Shown here: piece after piece, positions 1 through 9,489 of the stretch
How positions within the stretch are numbered: position 1 is the first letter of the stretch
How the letters are laid out: every line of letters starts with the position of its first letter
From: Desulfuromonadales bacterium
GTDB lineage: Bacteria > Desulfobacterota > Desulfuromonadia > Geobacterales > DSM-12255
Reading direction: 5' to 3'
Assembly: GCA_009780995.1 (NCBI GenBank)
Contig: WQYY01000003.1
Span: 1 to 34,945 of the forward strand
Length of the DNA stretch: 34,945 nt
The notes under the pieces: model-generated
What the model saw: the letters and a program-made list of their open reading frames with translations, nothing else
Databases searched by the model: none
Told to the model about the DNA's origin: nothing
Made by a program: the position numbers and the translations under genes

Positions 1-627
1 CCCTGCCGTCATTGGGAAAATGGTCGATTTATAGAAACACCGCCCCTTTCAACAAAGCGTACATTTAACTTTCCTGAGGGGATAGGAGAGATGAACATAT
101 ACCGTCTCTATCACGAAGAGATGGAATCCCTTGTAAAAAATATTCCGACAATTAAGAAAGCGCAGTTCTGGATGACATTTTCAGACAACTACCTTAAACA
201 TTTGGAAGTCCTCCAAAATGTAGGAATGACAAGAATTGACGAAGTAGAGTACAACGGCCAGAAAATAGTACCTATTCAGTTTCTTAAAGCCCTCCTCCCT
301 GATCCAAGTTCCCTGGGCCCTCTTACAAAAGGGAGGACTTGTATCGGTGTAATAGCAAGAGGCCAGAAGAACGGAAAACCTCACCAAGTATATATCTATA
401 ACATCTGCGACCATGAAGCAGCATACAAAGAGGTAAAATCTCAGGCAATCAGCTACACTACAGGCGTACCTGCCGTTACAGGGGCTATAATGATGCTTAC
501 AGGTAAATGGTATAAACCAGGGGTATGGAACATGGAACAGTTCGACCCTGAACCGTTCCTTGAAGAGCTTGGGCCAATGGGACTGCCAACTGTTGTAGTG
601 GATGGCAGGGATTGGGAAAAGTTATAA
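1..627 (+). CDS. Carboxynorspermidine/saccharopine dehydrogenase family protein, C-terminal part (5' truncated by window edge)
   Basis: Frame is open from base 1 (PCRHWENGRFIETPPLSTKRTFNFPEGIGE-MNIYRLYHEE...); C-terminal motif TTGVPAVTGAIMMLTGKWYKPGVWNMEQFDPEPFLEELGPMGLPT resembles CANSDH/saccharopine dehydrogenase C-terminus. speA and nspC in the same window fit the pathway. Confidence 0.8.
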   Translation, partial: PCRHWENGRFIETPPLSTKRTFNFPEGIGEMNIYRLYHEEMESLVKNIPTIKKAQFWMTFSDNYLKHLEVLQNVGMTRIDEVEYNGQKIVPIQFLKALLPDPSSLGPLTKGRTCIGVIARGQKNGKPHQVYIYNICDHEAAYKEVKSQAISYTTGVPAVTGAIMMLTGKWYKPGVWNMEQFDPEPFLEELGPMGLPTVVVDGRDWEKL

Positions 628-645
628 AAACATACAGGAGACAAA

Positions 646-1404
646 ATGGCAAAAACAGCTTTAGTAACAGGCGCCAATAAAGGAATTGGCCTCGAAATCG
701 CCAGAGAATTGGGTAAAAAAGGATATAAAATTTTACTTGGCGCCAGGAGCGAAATCCGTGGAGAAGCTGCGGTAAATGAATTGATAAATGAAGGTATTTC
801 AGCGAGTTTTATTAAAATTGATCTGAATGACTTTAAAACGCTGAAAGCAGCTTCCGCTAAGATAGAAAACCTTGATATCCTGGTAAATAATGCCGGTATT
901 CCGGGTAACCTGAAAACCGAAAAGTCAGATCTGGATATGGGTAAGCCGGCTTTTGCCTATACAACAAACGAGTTGCGCGAAACAATGGAAGTAAACTTTT
1001 TCGGTACCCATGAGTTAATCAAGAACTTGCTCCCCAATCTGATAAGTGACGCGAAAATAGTCAACGTTACGGTTCCTGTTTCTGACAATAACTTTTGGCA
1101 CCCTTTAGCTTATAAAACCAGTAAAGCCGCGCAAAATGTTATGACTATGGTATTTGGCGGTGAATTCAGAAGAACCGGAAGTAATCGCCAGATTTTTGGC
1201 GTAATGCCAGGCGCTGTTGCAACCGATTTGAATGGTATGAGTGCCGGAGGTGCTGTAAAAACTGCATCTGAAGCCGCTAAATTAATAGTAGATTTTATTT
1301 TTGACATAAAGAATCACAATGGGCATATCTTAAATTGGGATGGACTTGAAATTCCAAGCTATGAACCGGAAGCTTTTAATACTTCAGGAACAAAAGCTAA
1401 ATGA
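646..1404 (+). CDS. SDR family NAD(P)-dependent oxidoreductase
   Basis: TGANKGIG cofactor motif, NNAG, YKTSK catalytic motif; RBS-like aggag upstream. Confidence 0.92.
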   Translation: MAKTALVTGANKGIGLEIARELGKKGYKILLGARSEIRGEAAVNELINEGISASFIKIDLNDFKTLKAASAKIENLDILVNNAGIPGNLKTEKSDLDMGKPAFAYTTNELRETMEVNFFGTHELIKNLLPNLISDAKIVNVTVPVSDNNFWHPLAYKTSKAAQNVMTMVFGGEFRRTGSNRQIFGVMPGAVATDLNGMSAGGAVKTASEAAKLIVDFIFDIKNHNGHILNWDGLEIPSYEPEAFNTSGTKAK

Positions 1405-1422
1405 GATGTCCGGGTTTTTAAA

Positions 1423-1758
1423 ATGAAAGAAAAAAGCATCAGCAACCAGACAATCCTTAACGCCGTAGCATTTACCATTCTCCTGATTGGCTTGGCAATT
1501 TCTGTTATTATATATCTTAAAGCGGGAAACACGCCTGACAGCCTCATACCGACTATAGACGAAACAAAAAAAGGCATACATGATATGGAAGAAATCGGCG
1601 GGACCTTGAATCTTCTCATGTACCAGTTCCTGGCGTGGTTTAAAAAGCTGTGGCAGGGGCAAAACCTGGCTTATACGGTGGCTTTCATAACAGTAGTAAT
1701 ATCCGCGATCATATTTTGGGTAGCATATCAGAGTGAAGATACTTCTCCTGATGATTAA
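1423..1758 (+). CDS. Small hypothetical membrane protein (two predicted TM segments)
   Basis: 111 aa ORF with N- and C-terminal hydrophobic segments; co-directional with the upstream SDR gene. Confidence 0.55.
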   Translation: MKEKSISNQTILNAVAFTILLIGLAISVIIYLKAGNTPDSLIPTIDETKKGIHDMEEIGGTLNLLMYQFLAWFKKLWQGQNLAYTVAFITVVISAIIFWVAYQSEDTSPDD

Positions 1759-1809
1759 CGATAAAAACCTGTGAGGTCAGATTACGACTGGTTTCACAGG
1801 CTTTCTTAC

Positions 1810-1866
1810 GTAGGGGCGGCATTCTGCCGCCCGTGTTATCGGGCGATTGGGGACAGTCGCCCCTAC
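1810..1866. repeat. GTAGGGGCG/CGCCCCTAC multi-hairpin repeat, copy A
   Basis: gtaggggcg...cgcccctac outer 9-bp stem enclosing gcggcattctgccgc, gcccgtgttatcgggc and gcgatt..agtcgc. Confidence 0.85.
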
Positions 1867-1925
1867 AAGTCTTACGTTATATTTTCATGCTTTTCGTGTC
1901 TTTCGTGGTCATTGTTTTGTTGTTG

Positions 1926-1949
1926 CGGGCGCACACTGTGCGCCCCTAC
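1926..1949. repeat. Half-unit of the GTAGGGGCG family (copy B)
   Basis: gggcgcaca-c-tgtgcgcccctac perfect 9-bp stem. Confidence 0.75.
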
Positions 1950-1961
1950 GGTATTACGTTT

Positions 1962-2042
1962 TATTTTCACATTTTTCGCGTGTTTCGCGGTTGAAGGTTT
2001 TAACTCCACACTCCACTCTTCACACTCCACACTCCACACTAT
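1962..2042. repeat. TTTCGCG-type degenerate tandem repeat followed by CACACTCCA tandem repeat
   Basis: ttttcacatttttcgcgtgtttcgcggttgaagg then aactccacactccactcttcacactccacactccacactat. Confidence 0.75.
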
Positions 2043-2043
2043 T

Positions 2044-2976
2044 TCAGTTTATCCACCCATACATTATCGACGCACAACTGGCTATTGAAACTACTATCCA
2101 TAACAATACCCCCTGAGCAAGGGGTTTTGCTCCTGTTTTTCTCAGAACTTCTCTTGTAAGGCCACTGCCTATAAGAAAGAGAGTAACCACAAGGCTCTGC
2201 TTCGCAATAGTGGTAATTATATGCCAAACCACCTTTAATTGCGGTAATAGAGTGCTTATAACAGCCGCAACTAAAAACCCGATTATAAACAAAGGAATTT
2301 TGACTTTACCATCGGATTTTGTAACCCATGAAGCTATAAGAGAACATGGCATAACCCATAACGCTCGTGTAAGCTTGACAGTGGTGCCTACCGCAAGTGC
2401 AACCGCGCCATATGTTGCCGCCGCTCCTACAACACTGCTTGTATCGTGAATGGCCAGAGCAGACCAGAGCCCGAACTGCCTCTGCTCCATGCCAAGCAGA
2501 TGACCTATTGGCGGGAACAGAATAAGCGCGATGGAATTAAGCGTAAAAATTGTTGCCAAGGCAATTCCTGTCTCTTCATGCTCAGCTTTTATTACAGGAG
2601 CCATGGCAGCTATGGCGCTCCCGCCGCATATTGCAGTACCGAAAGAAATAAGAGTTGAGGTCTTGGCAGGCGTTTTGAACATACGGCCGAGAAGATAACC
2701 AAGAATCATCGTTACGCTTATGCTTATAACAGTGTATAAAAGGGCGTCCTTACCTGTCTTAAGGACTTCAGAAAGATTCATTCCAAAGCCAAGGCCCACA
2801 ACAGAGAGTTGCAACAGCCGCCTGGTCCAGGTCGAAACAGTTTTTTCCCATGGATTTCCGGCAACTATACCAAAAGTCACGCCACCTGCCAGAGCTATCG
2901 GAGCGGTAATAACAGGGATGCAACTTCCAAGTATTAAAAGCCAGAAAATTATTCTGAGTTTTTTTTCTCTCTCCAT
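2044..2976 (-). CDS. YeiH family putative sulfate exporter / membrane protein
   Basis: 310 aa polytopic protein; GLGFGMNL, GTAICGGSAIAA, AIHDTSSVVGAAATYG motifs; divergent from a LysR regulator as in other YeiH loci. Confidence 0.85.
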   Translation of the reverse strand: MEREKKLRIIFWLLILGSCIPVITAPIALAGGVTFGIVAGNPWEKTVSTWTRRLLQLSVVGLGFGMNLSEVLKTGKDALLYTVISISVTMILGYLLGRMFKTPAKTSTLISFGTAICGGSAIAAMAPVIKAEHEETGIALATIFTLNSIALILFPPIGHLLGMEQRQFGLWSALAIHDTSSVVGAAATYGAVALAVGTTVKLTRALWVMPCSLIASWVTKSDGKVKIPLFIIGFLVAAVISTLLPQLKVVWHIITTIAKQSLVVTLFLIGSGLTREVLRKTGAKPLAQGVLLWIVVSIASCASIMYGWIN

Positions 2977-3073
2977 AAGAACCTCGCCTTAGAATCTATT
3001 TTTGTTGCCATATTACACAAAAAATATTATATAAAAAAGTGATTAATTTTTATTATTTCAATCAAAAAAAATT

Positions 3074-3952
3074 ATGATAACTCTAAGACAACTGAAAATA
3101 TTTGAAAAAGTTGCTTCAACAGGTCATGCAACAAAGGCTGCTGAAGAGCTTTTTTTGACTCAATCGGCAGTAAGTATGGCTATTGCAGAGCTTGAGCGTT
3201 TTGCAGAAGTTCCTCTGTTTCATAGACAGGGGAAAAAACTTATCCTTAATGACAGAGGCAAGATGATACTGGAAAGCGTCAGGGATATTCTGCAAAAAGC
3301 AGGCACAGTTGAGAGGCTTTTAAAAGAATCGGCTGATGAACCCTCAGGAACTCTTCATATCGGTGCAAGTACAACAATAGGAAATTATCTTCTTCCAACC
3401 ATTGTTGGCAGCTTTTCAAAACAGTATCCAAAGGGAAAGGCGGTGCTTCATGTAGGAAACAGCGAACAGGTAGAAGCTGCTGTGGAGAGCGGAGATTACG
3501 ATATAGGCCTTATTGAAGGGCCTTCACATCGTCCCGCGCTTCTTTCGCAAATATGGCAGGATGATGAGTTGGTCGTTATTGCCGGCAAAGAACATCCCTG
3601 GGCTTTGAAAGGGAGAGCAACGGCAAAAATGCTCTCAACCGCTTTATGGATAATGAGAGAGAAAGGCTCAGGCACAAGGGAGATCTTTGAGGGGGCTATG
3701 GCAAAGAAAAACATAGCTTTTCAGATCGCTATGGAGCTTGGACATACGGAAGCAATAAAAAAAGGGGTAGAAGCGGGCCTTGGGGTTTCATGCTTCTCCA
3801 GAATGGCGGTAACCCGCGAAATTAATGCAGGATGGCTTGTAGAAATAGCAACTTCCCTTGATTTAAAGAGAAAACTAATGATTGTAACAATGAAAAATTC
3901 TTTCCAGACAAAGCTTTTCAAGGCATTTTTAGATCTTCTGGAGAAAAGATGA
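3074..3952 (+). CDS. LysR family transcriptional regulator
   Basis: N-terminal winged HTH ITLRQLKIFEKVASTGHATKAAEELFLTQSAVSMAIAELE; substrate-binding domain. Confidence 0.92.
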   Translation: MITLRQLKIFEKVASTGHATKAAEELFLTQSAVSMAIAELERFAEVPLFHRQGKKLILNDRGKMILESVRDILQKAGTVERLLKESADEPSGTLHIGASTTIGNYLLPTIVGSFSKQYPKGKAVLHVGNSEQVEAAVESGDYDIGLIEGPSHRPALLSQIWQDDELVVIAGKEHPWALKGRATAKMLSTALWIMREKGSGTREIFEGAMAKKNIAFQIAMELGHTEAIKKGVEAGLGVSCFSRMAVTREINAGWLVEIATSLDLKRKLMIVTMKNSFQTKLFKAFLDLLEKR

Positions 3953-4083
3953 TTTTTCTCTTATGCAGAATTTAAGTTTATCTGTAATGAATCCTTTCTG
4001 TTGAATTTTTTTTGTAAAAAAGCGATACTGCGCAAAATTTGAGCTATGGATTTATACTTCCCCGGAAATAAAAGGAGAAAACT

Positions 4084-4674
4084 GTGACAAACTTTCTAAT
4101 TTTTGCGGTTGTTGCTGTAGTCATAATAATCTTCTATTTTATATTCCTGTACAATAAACTGGTACGCCTCAGAAACGAATACAAAAATGCCTATTCACAG
4201 ATAGATGTACAGCTTAAAAGACGTTATGACCTTATCCCCAACCTTGTTGAAACAGCCAAAGCTTATATAACACATGAACGGGAAACCCTTGAAGCTGTTA
4301 TAGCTGCCCGTAACCATGCTGTTTCCTCGGCATCAAAAGCAGCAGCAACGCCGGGAGATATCGGCGCCATGCAGGGATTAGCAGGGGCTGAAGGAGCACT
4401 TAACGGAGTATTGGGAAAGCTTTTTGCCCTTGTAGAATCGTATCCTGATCTTAAAGCAAATGAAAACATGAAGCAGTTAAGTGAAGAACTCACCTCAACG
4501 GAAAACCGAGTGGCCTTTGCCCGCCAGGCTTATAATGATGCCGCAACAGAATACAACACAGCTTGCGAAGTTTTCCCTGAAGCGATTATCGCTTCCTCAT
4601 GCGGATTCAGAAAAGCCGGACTTTTGGAAACAGAAAAAGCAGAAAAAGAAACGCCGAAAATATCCTTTTCATAA
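4084..4674 (+). CDS. LemA family protein
   Basis: N-terminal TM then YNKLVRLRNEYKNAYSQIDVQLKRRYDLIPNLVETAKAY, ENRVAFARQAYNDAATEYN. Confidence 0.92.
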   Translation: MTNFLIFAVVAVVIIIFYFIFLYNKLVRLRNEYKNAYSQIDVQLKRRYDLIPNLVETAKAYITHERETLEAVIAARNHAVSSASKAAATPGDIGAMQGLAGAEGALNGVLGKLFALVESYPDLKANENMKQLSEELTSTENRVAFARQAYNDAATEYNTACEVFPEAIIASSCGFRKAGLLETEKAEKETPKISFS

Positions 4675-4677
4675 ACC

Positions 4678-6627
4678 ATGAAAAATTTTTTTGAACAACA
4701 GCGAAAAATGCGCAGCCAGAGTATGCGGCTTATATTCCTGCTCTCCTTCGCTGTTATCTTCATTATCTTCTCAATTTATCTGCCTATAGCTACTATTCAC
4801 AGCCATATTATCATTAACGCAAACGAACCTGTAACAGAGCTACCCCCTTTCTGGAACTTAAACCTCTTTTTATGGATAGCCGCTATCATAATCTCCTTTA
4901 TCACAATAGTATCCCTCTGGAAAATCAGGGAGCTTAAAATGGGGATAGCTTCTATTGCCATATCACTAAACGCTAAACTGATACCACCGGAAACAGATGA
5001 TCCTGAAGAGAGGAAACTGAGAAATGTAGTGGAAGAAATGGCAATCGCATCAGGTATCTCCGTACCTGATATTTTTCTTCTGGAAGATGAAAGCGGAATA
5101 AATGCCTTTGTAGCGGGGTATAGCCCAAACGAAGCCATAATATGTGTAACCAGGGGCGCAATTCAGCTCCTTAACAGGGACGAGCTTCAAGGGGTAGTAG
5201 CCCATGAATTCAGCCATATTTTTAACGGCGATATGCTCCTTAATATAAAGCTGCTGGGGTGGCTAAACGGAATACTTGTCATCAGTAAAATGGGAGCTTT
5301 GCTGAGAGATAGGAGTTCCTACTCAGATGAAGATGATAGCTATTTTACCAGAAGAAGAGCTGATATTTTTGGTTACCTTATTGGCCTCTTCCTCTATATC
5401 GTAGGATATGTGGGATACTTTTTTGCCCAGATTATCAAAAGCGCTGTCTCAAGAAAAAGGGAATTTCTGGCTGACGCAGCCGCGATGCAGTTTACCAGAA
5501 ATCCCCATGCACTGGCGGAAGCGCTAAGAAAAATAGGGCTTCTTGAAGAACAGGGAGAAATCAAAAACCCCAGGGCAATTGAACTTAGTCATATGTTTTT
5601 TGTAAATGGAGTAAAAAAGAAATGGTACCATCTTTTTGATACTCACCCCCCGCTGATTGAGAGAATACAGGTCATCTACCCCAGATTTCAGTGGAATTTT
5701 CCGGAACATATCACCAAAGAAGAAGAGGAAAGCCTTTTAGGCTTTGCCCCTTCTGAATCCGGAGATTATTCTCAAAAAACAGCCCCTTTAACTCATGAAA
5801 CAGCAAAGCAATCCCTTCTGGAAACAGCAGGAATGCCTCTGCAGGAACATCTGGAACTAACACAAAACTTTATACAAAATCTTCCTAAAAGCTTAATTGA
5901 CGCCACTCATGATCTGAATATGGCTCAGGCGCTGATTTACGGCCTGATCCTCATACAGAACAAAAGCACAATAGACTCCCATAAACAGACAATTAAAGAG
6001 AAAGATGATGAAACTGTTCTTCAGAGGGTAGATAGCCTTTTACCCGATCTTGAAAATATAACACCTCGTGTTCGTATGCCTTTAATAGACTTATCTCTTC
6101 CCATACTCCGTACAATGGATATTCAGCAGTTTTCAAAATTTAAAGGGACTATTGAGGAGCTTATAAAAGAAGAGAGCACAAAGACTCTTTTTGACTTTGC
6201 CCTCAGTCTCTTTATCCAGAAGCACCTTGAGCCCAGGTTTTACCCGCCTGCAAAACGCCAAGCCCAAATCCAAAATATTAAAGATGTTCAGGATGATTGT
6301 TCTGCCGTATTAACAGCAGTTGCCAGAATCGGCGATAAAGATGAAAACAGAGCAAAGCTTGCCTTTGAAAGCGCTATTCCTCTATTAAAAGAGCCGACAG
6401 CAAAATTTCGTTTTCTGACAAAAGACGAGTTAAAGCAGTCTCCTTTAGGCAAAGGCCTTGCAACACTTGATAAGACAACCCTTGAAACAAAACATGATTT
6501 TCTCGCAGCAGCGCTTCAGTGCATCTCTTACGATAAACATATTACACCTGAAGAAATTGAGCTTTTTAGGGCGATAGCGGATGCGATAGAGTGCCCTATA
6601 CCGCCATGGCTTTACACCGCTTCCTAG
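4678..6627 (+). CDS. M48 family (HtpX-like) metalloprotease with long C-terminal extension
   Basis: HEFSH zinc motif in GVVAHEFSHIFNGDMLLN, SRKREFLADAAA, C-terminal ~300 aa extension; adjacent to lemA. Confidence 0.9.
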   Translation: MKNFFEQQRKMRSQSMRLIFLLSFAVIFIIFSIYLPIATIHSHIIINANEPVTELPPFWNLNLFLWIAAIIISFITIVSLWKIRELKMGIASIAISLNAKLIPPETDDPEERKLRNVVEEMAIASGISVPDIFLLEDESGINAFVAGYSPNEAIICVTRGAIQLLNRDELQGVVAHEFSHIFNGDMLLNIKLLGWLNGILVISKMGALLRDRSSYSDEDDSYFTRRRADIFGYLIGLFLYIVGYVGYFFAQIIKSAVSRKREFLADAAAMQFTRNPHALAEALRKIGLLEEQGEIKNPRAIELSHMFFVNGVKKKWYHLFDTHPPLIERIQVIYPRFQWNFPEHITKEEEESLLGFAPSESGDYSQKTAPLTHETAKQSLLETAGMPLQEHLELTQNFIQNLPKSLIDATHDLNMAQALIYGLILIQNKSTIDSHKQTIKEKDDETVLQRVDSLLPDLENITPRVRMPLIDLSLPILRTMDIQQFSKFKGTIEELIKEESTKTLFDFALSLFIQKHLEPRFYPPAKRQAQIQNIKDVQDDCSAVLTAVARIGDKDENRAKLAFESAIPLLKEPTAKFRFLTKDELKQSPLGKGLATLDKTTLETKHDFLAAALQCISYDKHITPEEIELFRAIADAIECPIPPWLYTAS

Positions 6628-6629
6628 AG

Positions 6630-7087
6630 TGACTTCGGCTTTTGGTCATATGCTGCGGCTGTAGGGGCGCGATTTATAGCACCCGATGGTATAACCGACT
6701 GATTGCATCTTTAGCCTGTCAGCTCAGGTTATACCTGAGCTAATCTATTTCCGACTGATCTATATTTTAGCCCGGCAGGGCTCAATTTTCATAACCGCAG
6801 GTCAACGACCTGCGGCTGAATAATGCAATCATACTCCTGCCTGAAAGGTAGTACCAGGTAGTTCTGCCTTCCAGGCAGATATGTTTTTTATCGTATCTCC
6901 GCAGGCCAACGGCCTGCGGTTATGAAGATCTGGCAACTTCGTTGCCCTTTCTCCAACGATGGCAATAATTCTTTTGCGCTTTTCGTGGCTTTCGCGGCTG
7001 TTGTTTGCTGTTGCGGGCGCACAATGTGCGCCCCTACGCTTCACACTCCAAACTCCACACTGACTTACAGCCAAAAGCCTGTGCCAT
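6630..7087. repeat. Composite intergenic hairpin block bounded by inward copies of the GGCTTTTGG/CCAAAAGCC motif
   Basis: Contains gtaggggcgcgatttatagcacccgat, agctcaggttatacctgagct, agcccggcagggct, ccgcaggtcaacgacctgcgg, ccgcaggccaacggcctgcgg, tttcgcgg tandem, gggcgcacaatgtgcgcccctac, cacactccaaactccacac. Confidence 0.75.
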
Positions 7088-8988
7088 CATGAAGTCAAAG
7101 CCTCCCACTCTTGATAAAACTCTGCTAGCCTACTACTAGCCTCCCTATGCTCGTCCCCTATTTTTTGCAGCAATACATAATCATTCGCAGTTTCAGGATC
7201 AGCAAGCCTCTCCTCAAGCTCTCTTATATCCTTTTCAGCAGCTTCAATACTCTTTTCAAGTTCTGCAACTTTTTTAAGACGGCTGCGTTCCTCCTTCTGC
7301 TGCCGTTTCTCCTCTTCCTTCTCCTTTAAACGCTCTTCTTTCGTAACAACTTGAGACTTTGCTGCTGTTTCAGTAACAACCGCTTCAGCTCCGTTTTTCT
7401 TAGCAAGGTAATATTCGTAGTCACCAATATAAGAGTTCAGGTTCCCCTTATCCACCTCCACAACCCTTGTTGCCAGGCCATCTATAAAATGTCTGTCATG
7501 GGATACAAATACTACCGTCCCTTGAAAGTCCCTGAGAGCGTCAAGAAGCATCTCTTTGCTGAAAAGATCAAGATGATTGGTAGGTTCGTCCATAAGGAGG
7601 AGATTAGATGGCCTTAAAAGCATCTTTGCAAGGGCAAGCCTGTTTCTCTCCCCTCCTGAAAGCACACTTACTTTCTTCTCAATATCATCTCCCGAAAAAA
7701 GAAAGGCCCCAAGCATATCCCGTAATTTTGGAACCATGTCGTATGGAGCCTCTGAATATAGCTCTTCATATACTGTTTTGCTACCATCCAGACTGTCCGA
7801 CTGATCCTGGGCAAAGTAATCTATAACAACATTATGCCCTGCTGTACGTTCCCCAGCTTGGAACTCTCCACCGGCAAGAAGCTTCATGAGCGTGGATTTA
7901 CCAGCTCCGTTATGTCCTACAAGGGCAATCCTCTCCCCCTTTTCAATAGTAAGACTGACTCTGTCCAGCACTTTCAGGCTGCCGTAACTTTTGGTAACTC
8001 CATTAAGCTCCATAGCAATTCTCCCGCTTTTAGGAGGCTCAGGAAATTTAAAATGTATCTTCCTTCGTTCAGGAGGAATAATAATCCTCTCTATCTTTTC
8101 AAGCTGCTTTATACGGGATTGAACCAAAGCAGCCTTATCCGCTTTATAACGGAAGCGATTGATAAAATCCTCAAGCTTTTCAACTTCCTCATCTTGCCTT
8201 TTCTTTGCTTCACGTATCGCGTCAACTCTGGCTTCTCTCTGCACCAGATAGTTGGTGTAATTGCAGTGATAATCTGTAATAGTATGGTTCCAGACCTCTG
8301 AAATCTTATGACAAACAGCATCAAGGAAGAAATGGTCATGAGATACAAGAATTACTGAAAATGGATAACTGCAAAGGTAGCTTTCAAGCCAGTTTCTGGC
8401 TTCTATATCAAGATGGTTTGTAGGCTCGTCCAGCAGGAGTAAGTTTGGTTTTTTAAGCAGAAGCTTTGCAAGGGCTATCCTCATTTGCCATCCGCCTGAA
8501 AAAGTACCGCAGTCCTTATCCCACTCTGAAGTGAGAAACCCAAGACCATTAAGGACTATAGCAACTTCAGACTCTTTGGAGTATCCACCCTTTATTCTGA
8601 ATTCTTCCTGAAGGCCTCCGTATTTCTCAAGCATACCTGTATAATCCGGAGAGTTATGCGAGACCTGTTCAAGTTCTTTTGTCAGGCTATCCAGTTCCTT
8701 TTCCATTTGTTGTAAATCTGCCAATGCACCCATAACTTCCTGAAACAAGGGCTTTCCCCTGGTAATTATTCCATCTTGGGGGAGATACCCCGCTGTAGCC
8801 CCCTTGGCAAACTGTGTCTCACCGGAAGAGGCCTCTACTTCACCCGCAATAATCCGCATTAAAGTGGTCTTACCCGCTCCGTTCTCTCCTACAAGCCCTA
8901 CTCTCTCACCTTTTTTAAGGTGCCATGAGATACTGGAAAACAGAGGTTTACCCACAAAATCTTTAGAAAAGTTTTTAAGATGTAACAT
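7087..8988 (-). CDS. ABC-F family ATP-binding protein
   Basis: Two Walker A (GENGAGKTT, GHNGAGKST) and two signature motifs (SGGWQMR, SGGERNR), no TM, C-terminal coiled coil. Confidence 0.93.
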   Translation of the reverse strand: MLHLKNFSKDFVGKPLFSSISWHLKKGERVGLVGENGAGKTTLMRIIAGEVEASSGETQFAKGATAGYLPQDGIITRGKPLFQEVMGALADLQQMEKELDSLTKELEQVSHNSPDYTGMLEKYGGLQEEFRIKGGYSKESEVAIVLNGLGFLTSEWDKDCGTFSGGWQMRIALAKLLLKKPNLLLLDEPTNHLDIEARNWLESYLCSYPFSVILVSHDHFFLDAVCHKISEVWNHTITDYHCNYTNYLVQREARVDAIREAKKRQDEEVEKLEDFINRFRYKADKAALVQSRIKQLEKIERIIIPPERRKIHFKFPEPPKSGRIAMELNGVTKSYGSLKVLDRVSLTIEKGERIALVGHNGAGKSTLMKLLAGGEFQAGERTAGHNVVIDYFAQDQSDSLDGSKTVYEELYSEAPYDMVPKLRDMLGAFLFSGDDIEKKVSVLSGGERNRLALAKMLLRPSNLLLMDEPTNHLDLFSKEMLLDALRDFQGTVVFVSHDRHFIDGLATRVVEVDKGNLNSYIGDYEYYLAKKNGAEAVVTETAAKSQVVTKEERLKEKEEEKRQQKEERSRLKKVAELEKSIEAAEKDIRELEERLADPETANDYVLLQKIGDEHREASSRLAEFYQEWEALTS

Positions 8989-9091
8989 CTTTTGATCCTG
9001 TATAAATTTTAGATGTTTCTATATAACAAATTTCCTTACCGTATAGAATTTTTTTAAAAGGAATCATGTGTGGACGAATGAAATGAAACGC

Positions 9092-9120
9092 GTAGGGGCG
9101 CGATTTATCGCGCCCGATGA
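9092..9120. repeat. GTAGGGGCG family repeat (copy E)
   Basis: gtaggggcgcgatttatcgcgcccgatga. Confidence 0.7.
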
Positions 9121-9396
9121 ACTTTCGAGCAATTTGTTTTTGCGGCTTCGGGATGCCTGGTTTTTTATTTAGACCACAGAGAAAACCTTTTATTTTTTAA
9201 CCGCAAGGTGCGCAAAGGTTTCGCAAAGAGCACGAAGTTACTGCGGCCTTTGAGCCGCAATCCCCTGCTCTTGGAAGATTGCGGGTCAAGCCCGCAATGA
9301 CGTCTTTTTTTGTGTCCTTTGCGTACCCCTTGCGTTCTTTGCGGTTTATGTTTTTGTTTCTCTTTAGCTGATCGACCAATTGTATTTTTTACCTGT

Positions 9397-9420
9397 TAGC
9401 TCAGGTAATACCTAAGCTTA
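9397..9420. repeat. TAGCTCAGGTAATACCTAAGCTTA palindromic repeat
   Basis: tagctcaggtaatacctaagctta; related copies at 6721-6741, 18326-18340 and 23726-23750. Confidence 0.65.
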
Positions 9421-9489
9421 CCTATTCTCGACCAATTTGTTTTCTGTCACTTACAAAGTAGGGGACACACACCGAATGTCCCGAAATAC

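Noticed and set aside
1771-2116. ORFs of 105 and 89 aa downstream of the 111-aa protein
   Set aside because: Composed of intergenic repeats (GTAGGGGCG, TTTCGCG, ACTCC); not credible proteins.
2977-3073. AT-rich divergent promoter region between YeiH and LysR with a possible T-N11-A LysR box
   Set aside because: Very AT-rich, so short LysR-box matches are uninformative without experiment.
4797-5138. 113-aa minus-strand ORF
   Set aside because: Antisense to the M48 protease coding sequence; no RBS or domain.
7834-8301. 155-aa plus-strand ORF
   Set aside because: Antisense to the ABC-F gene.
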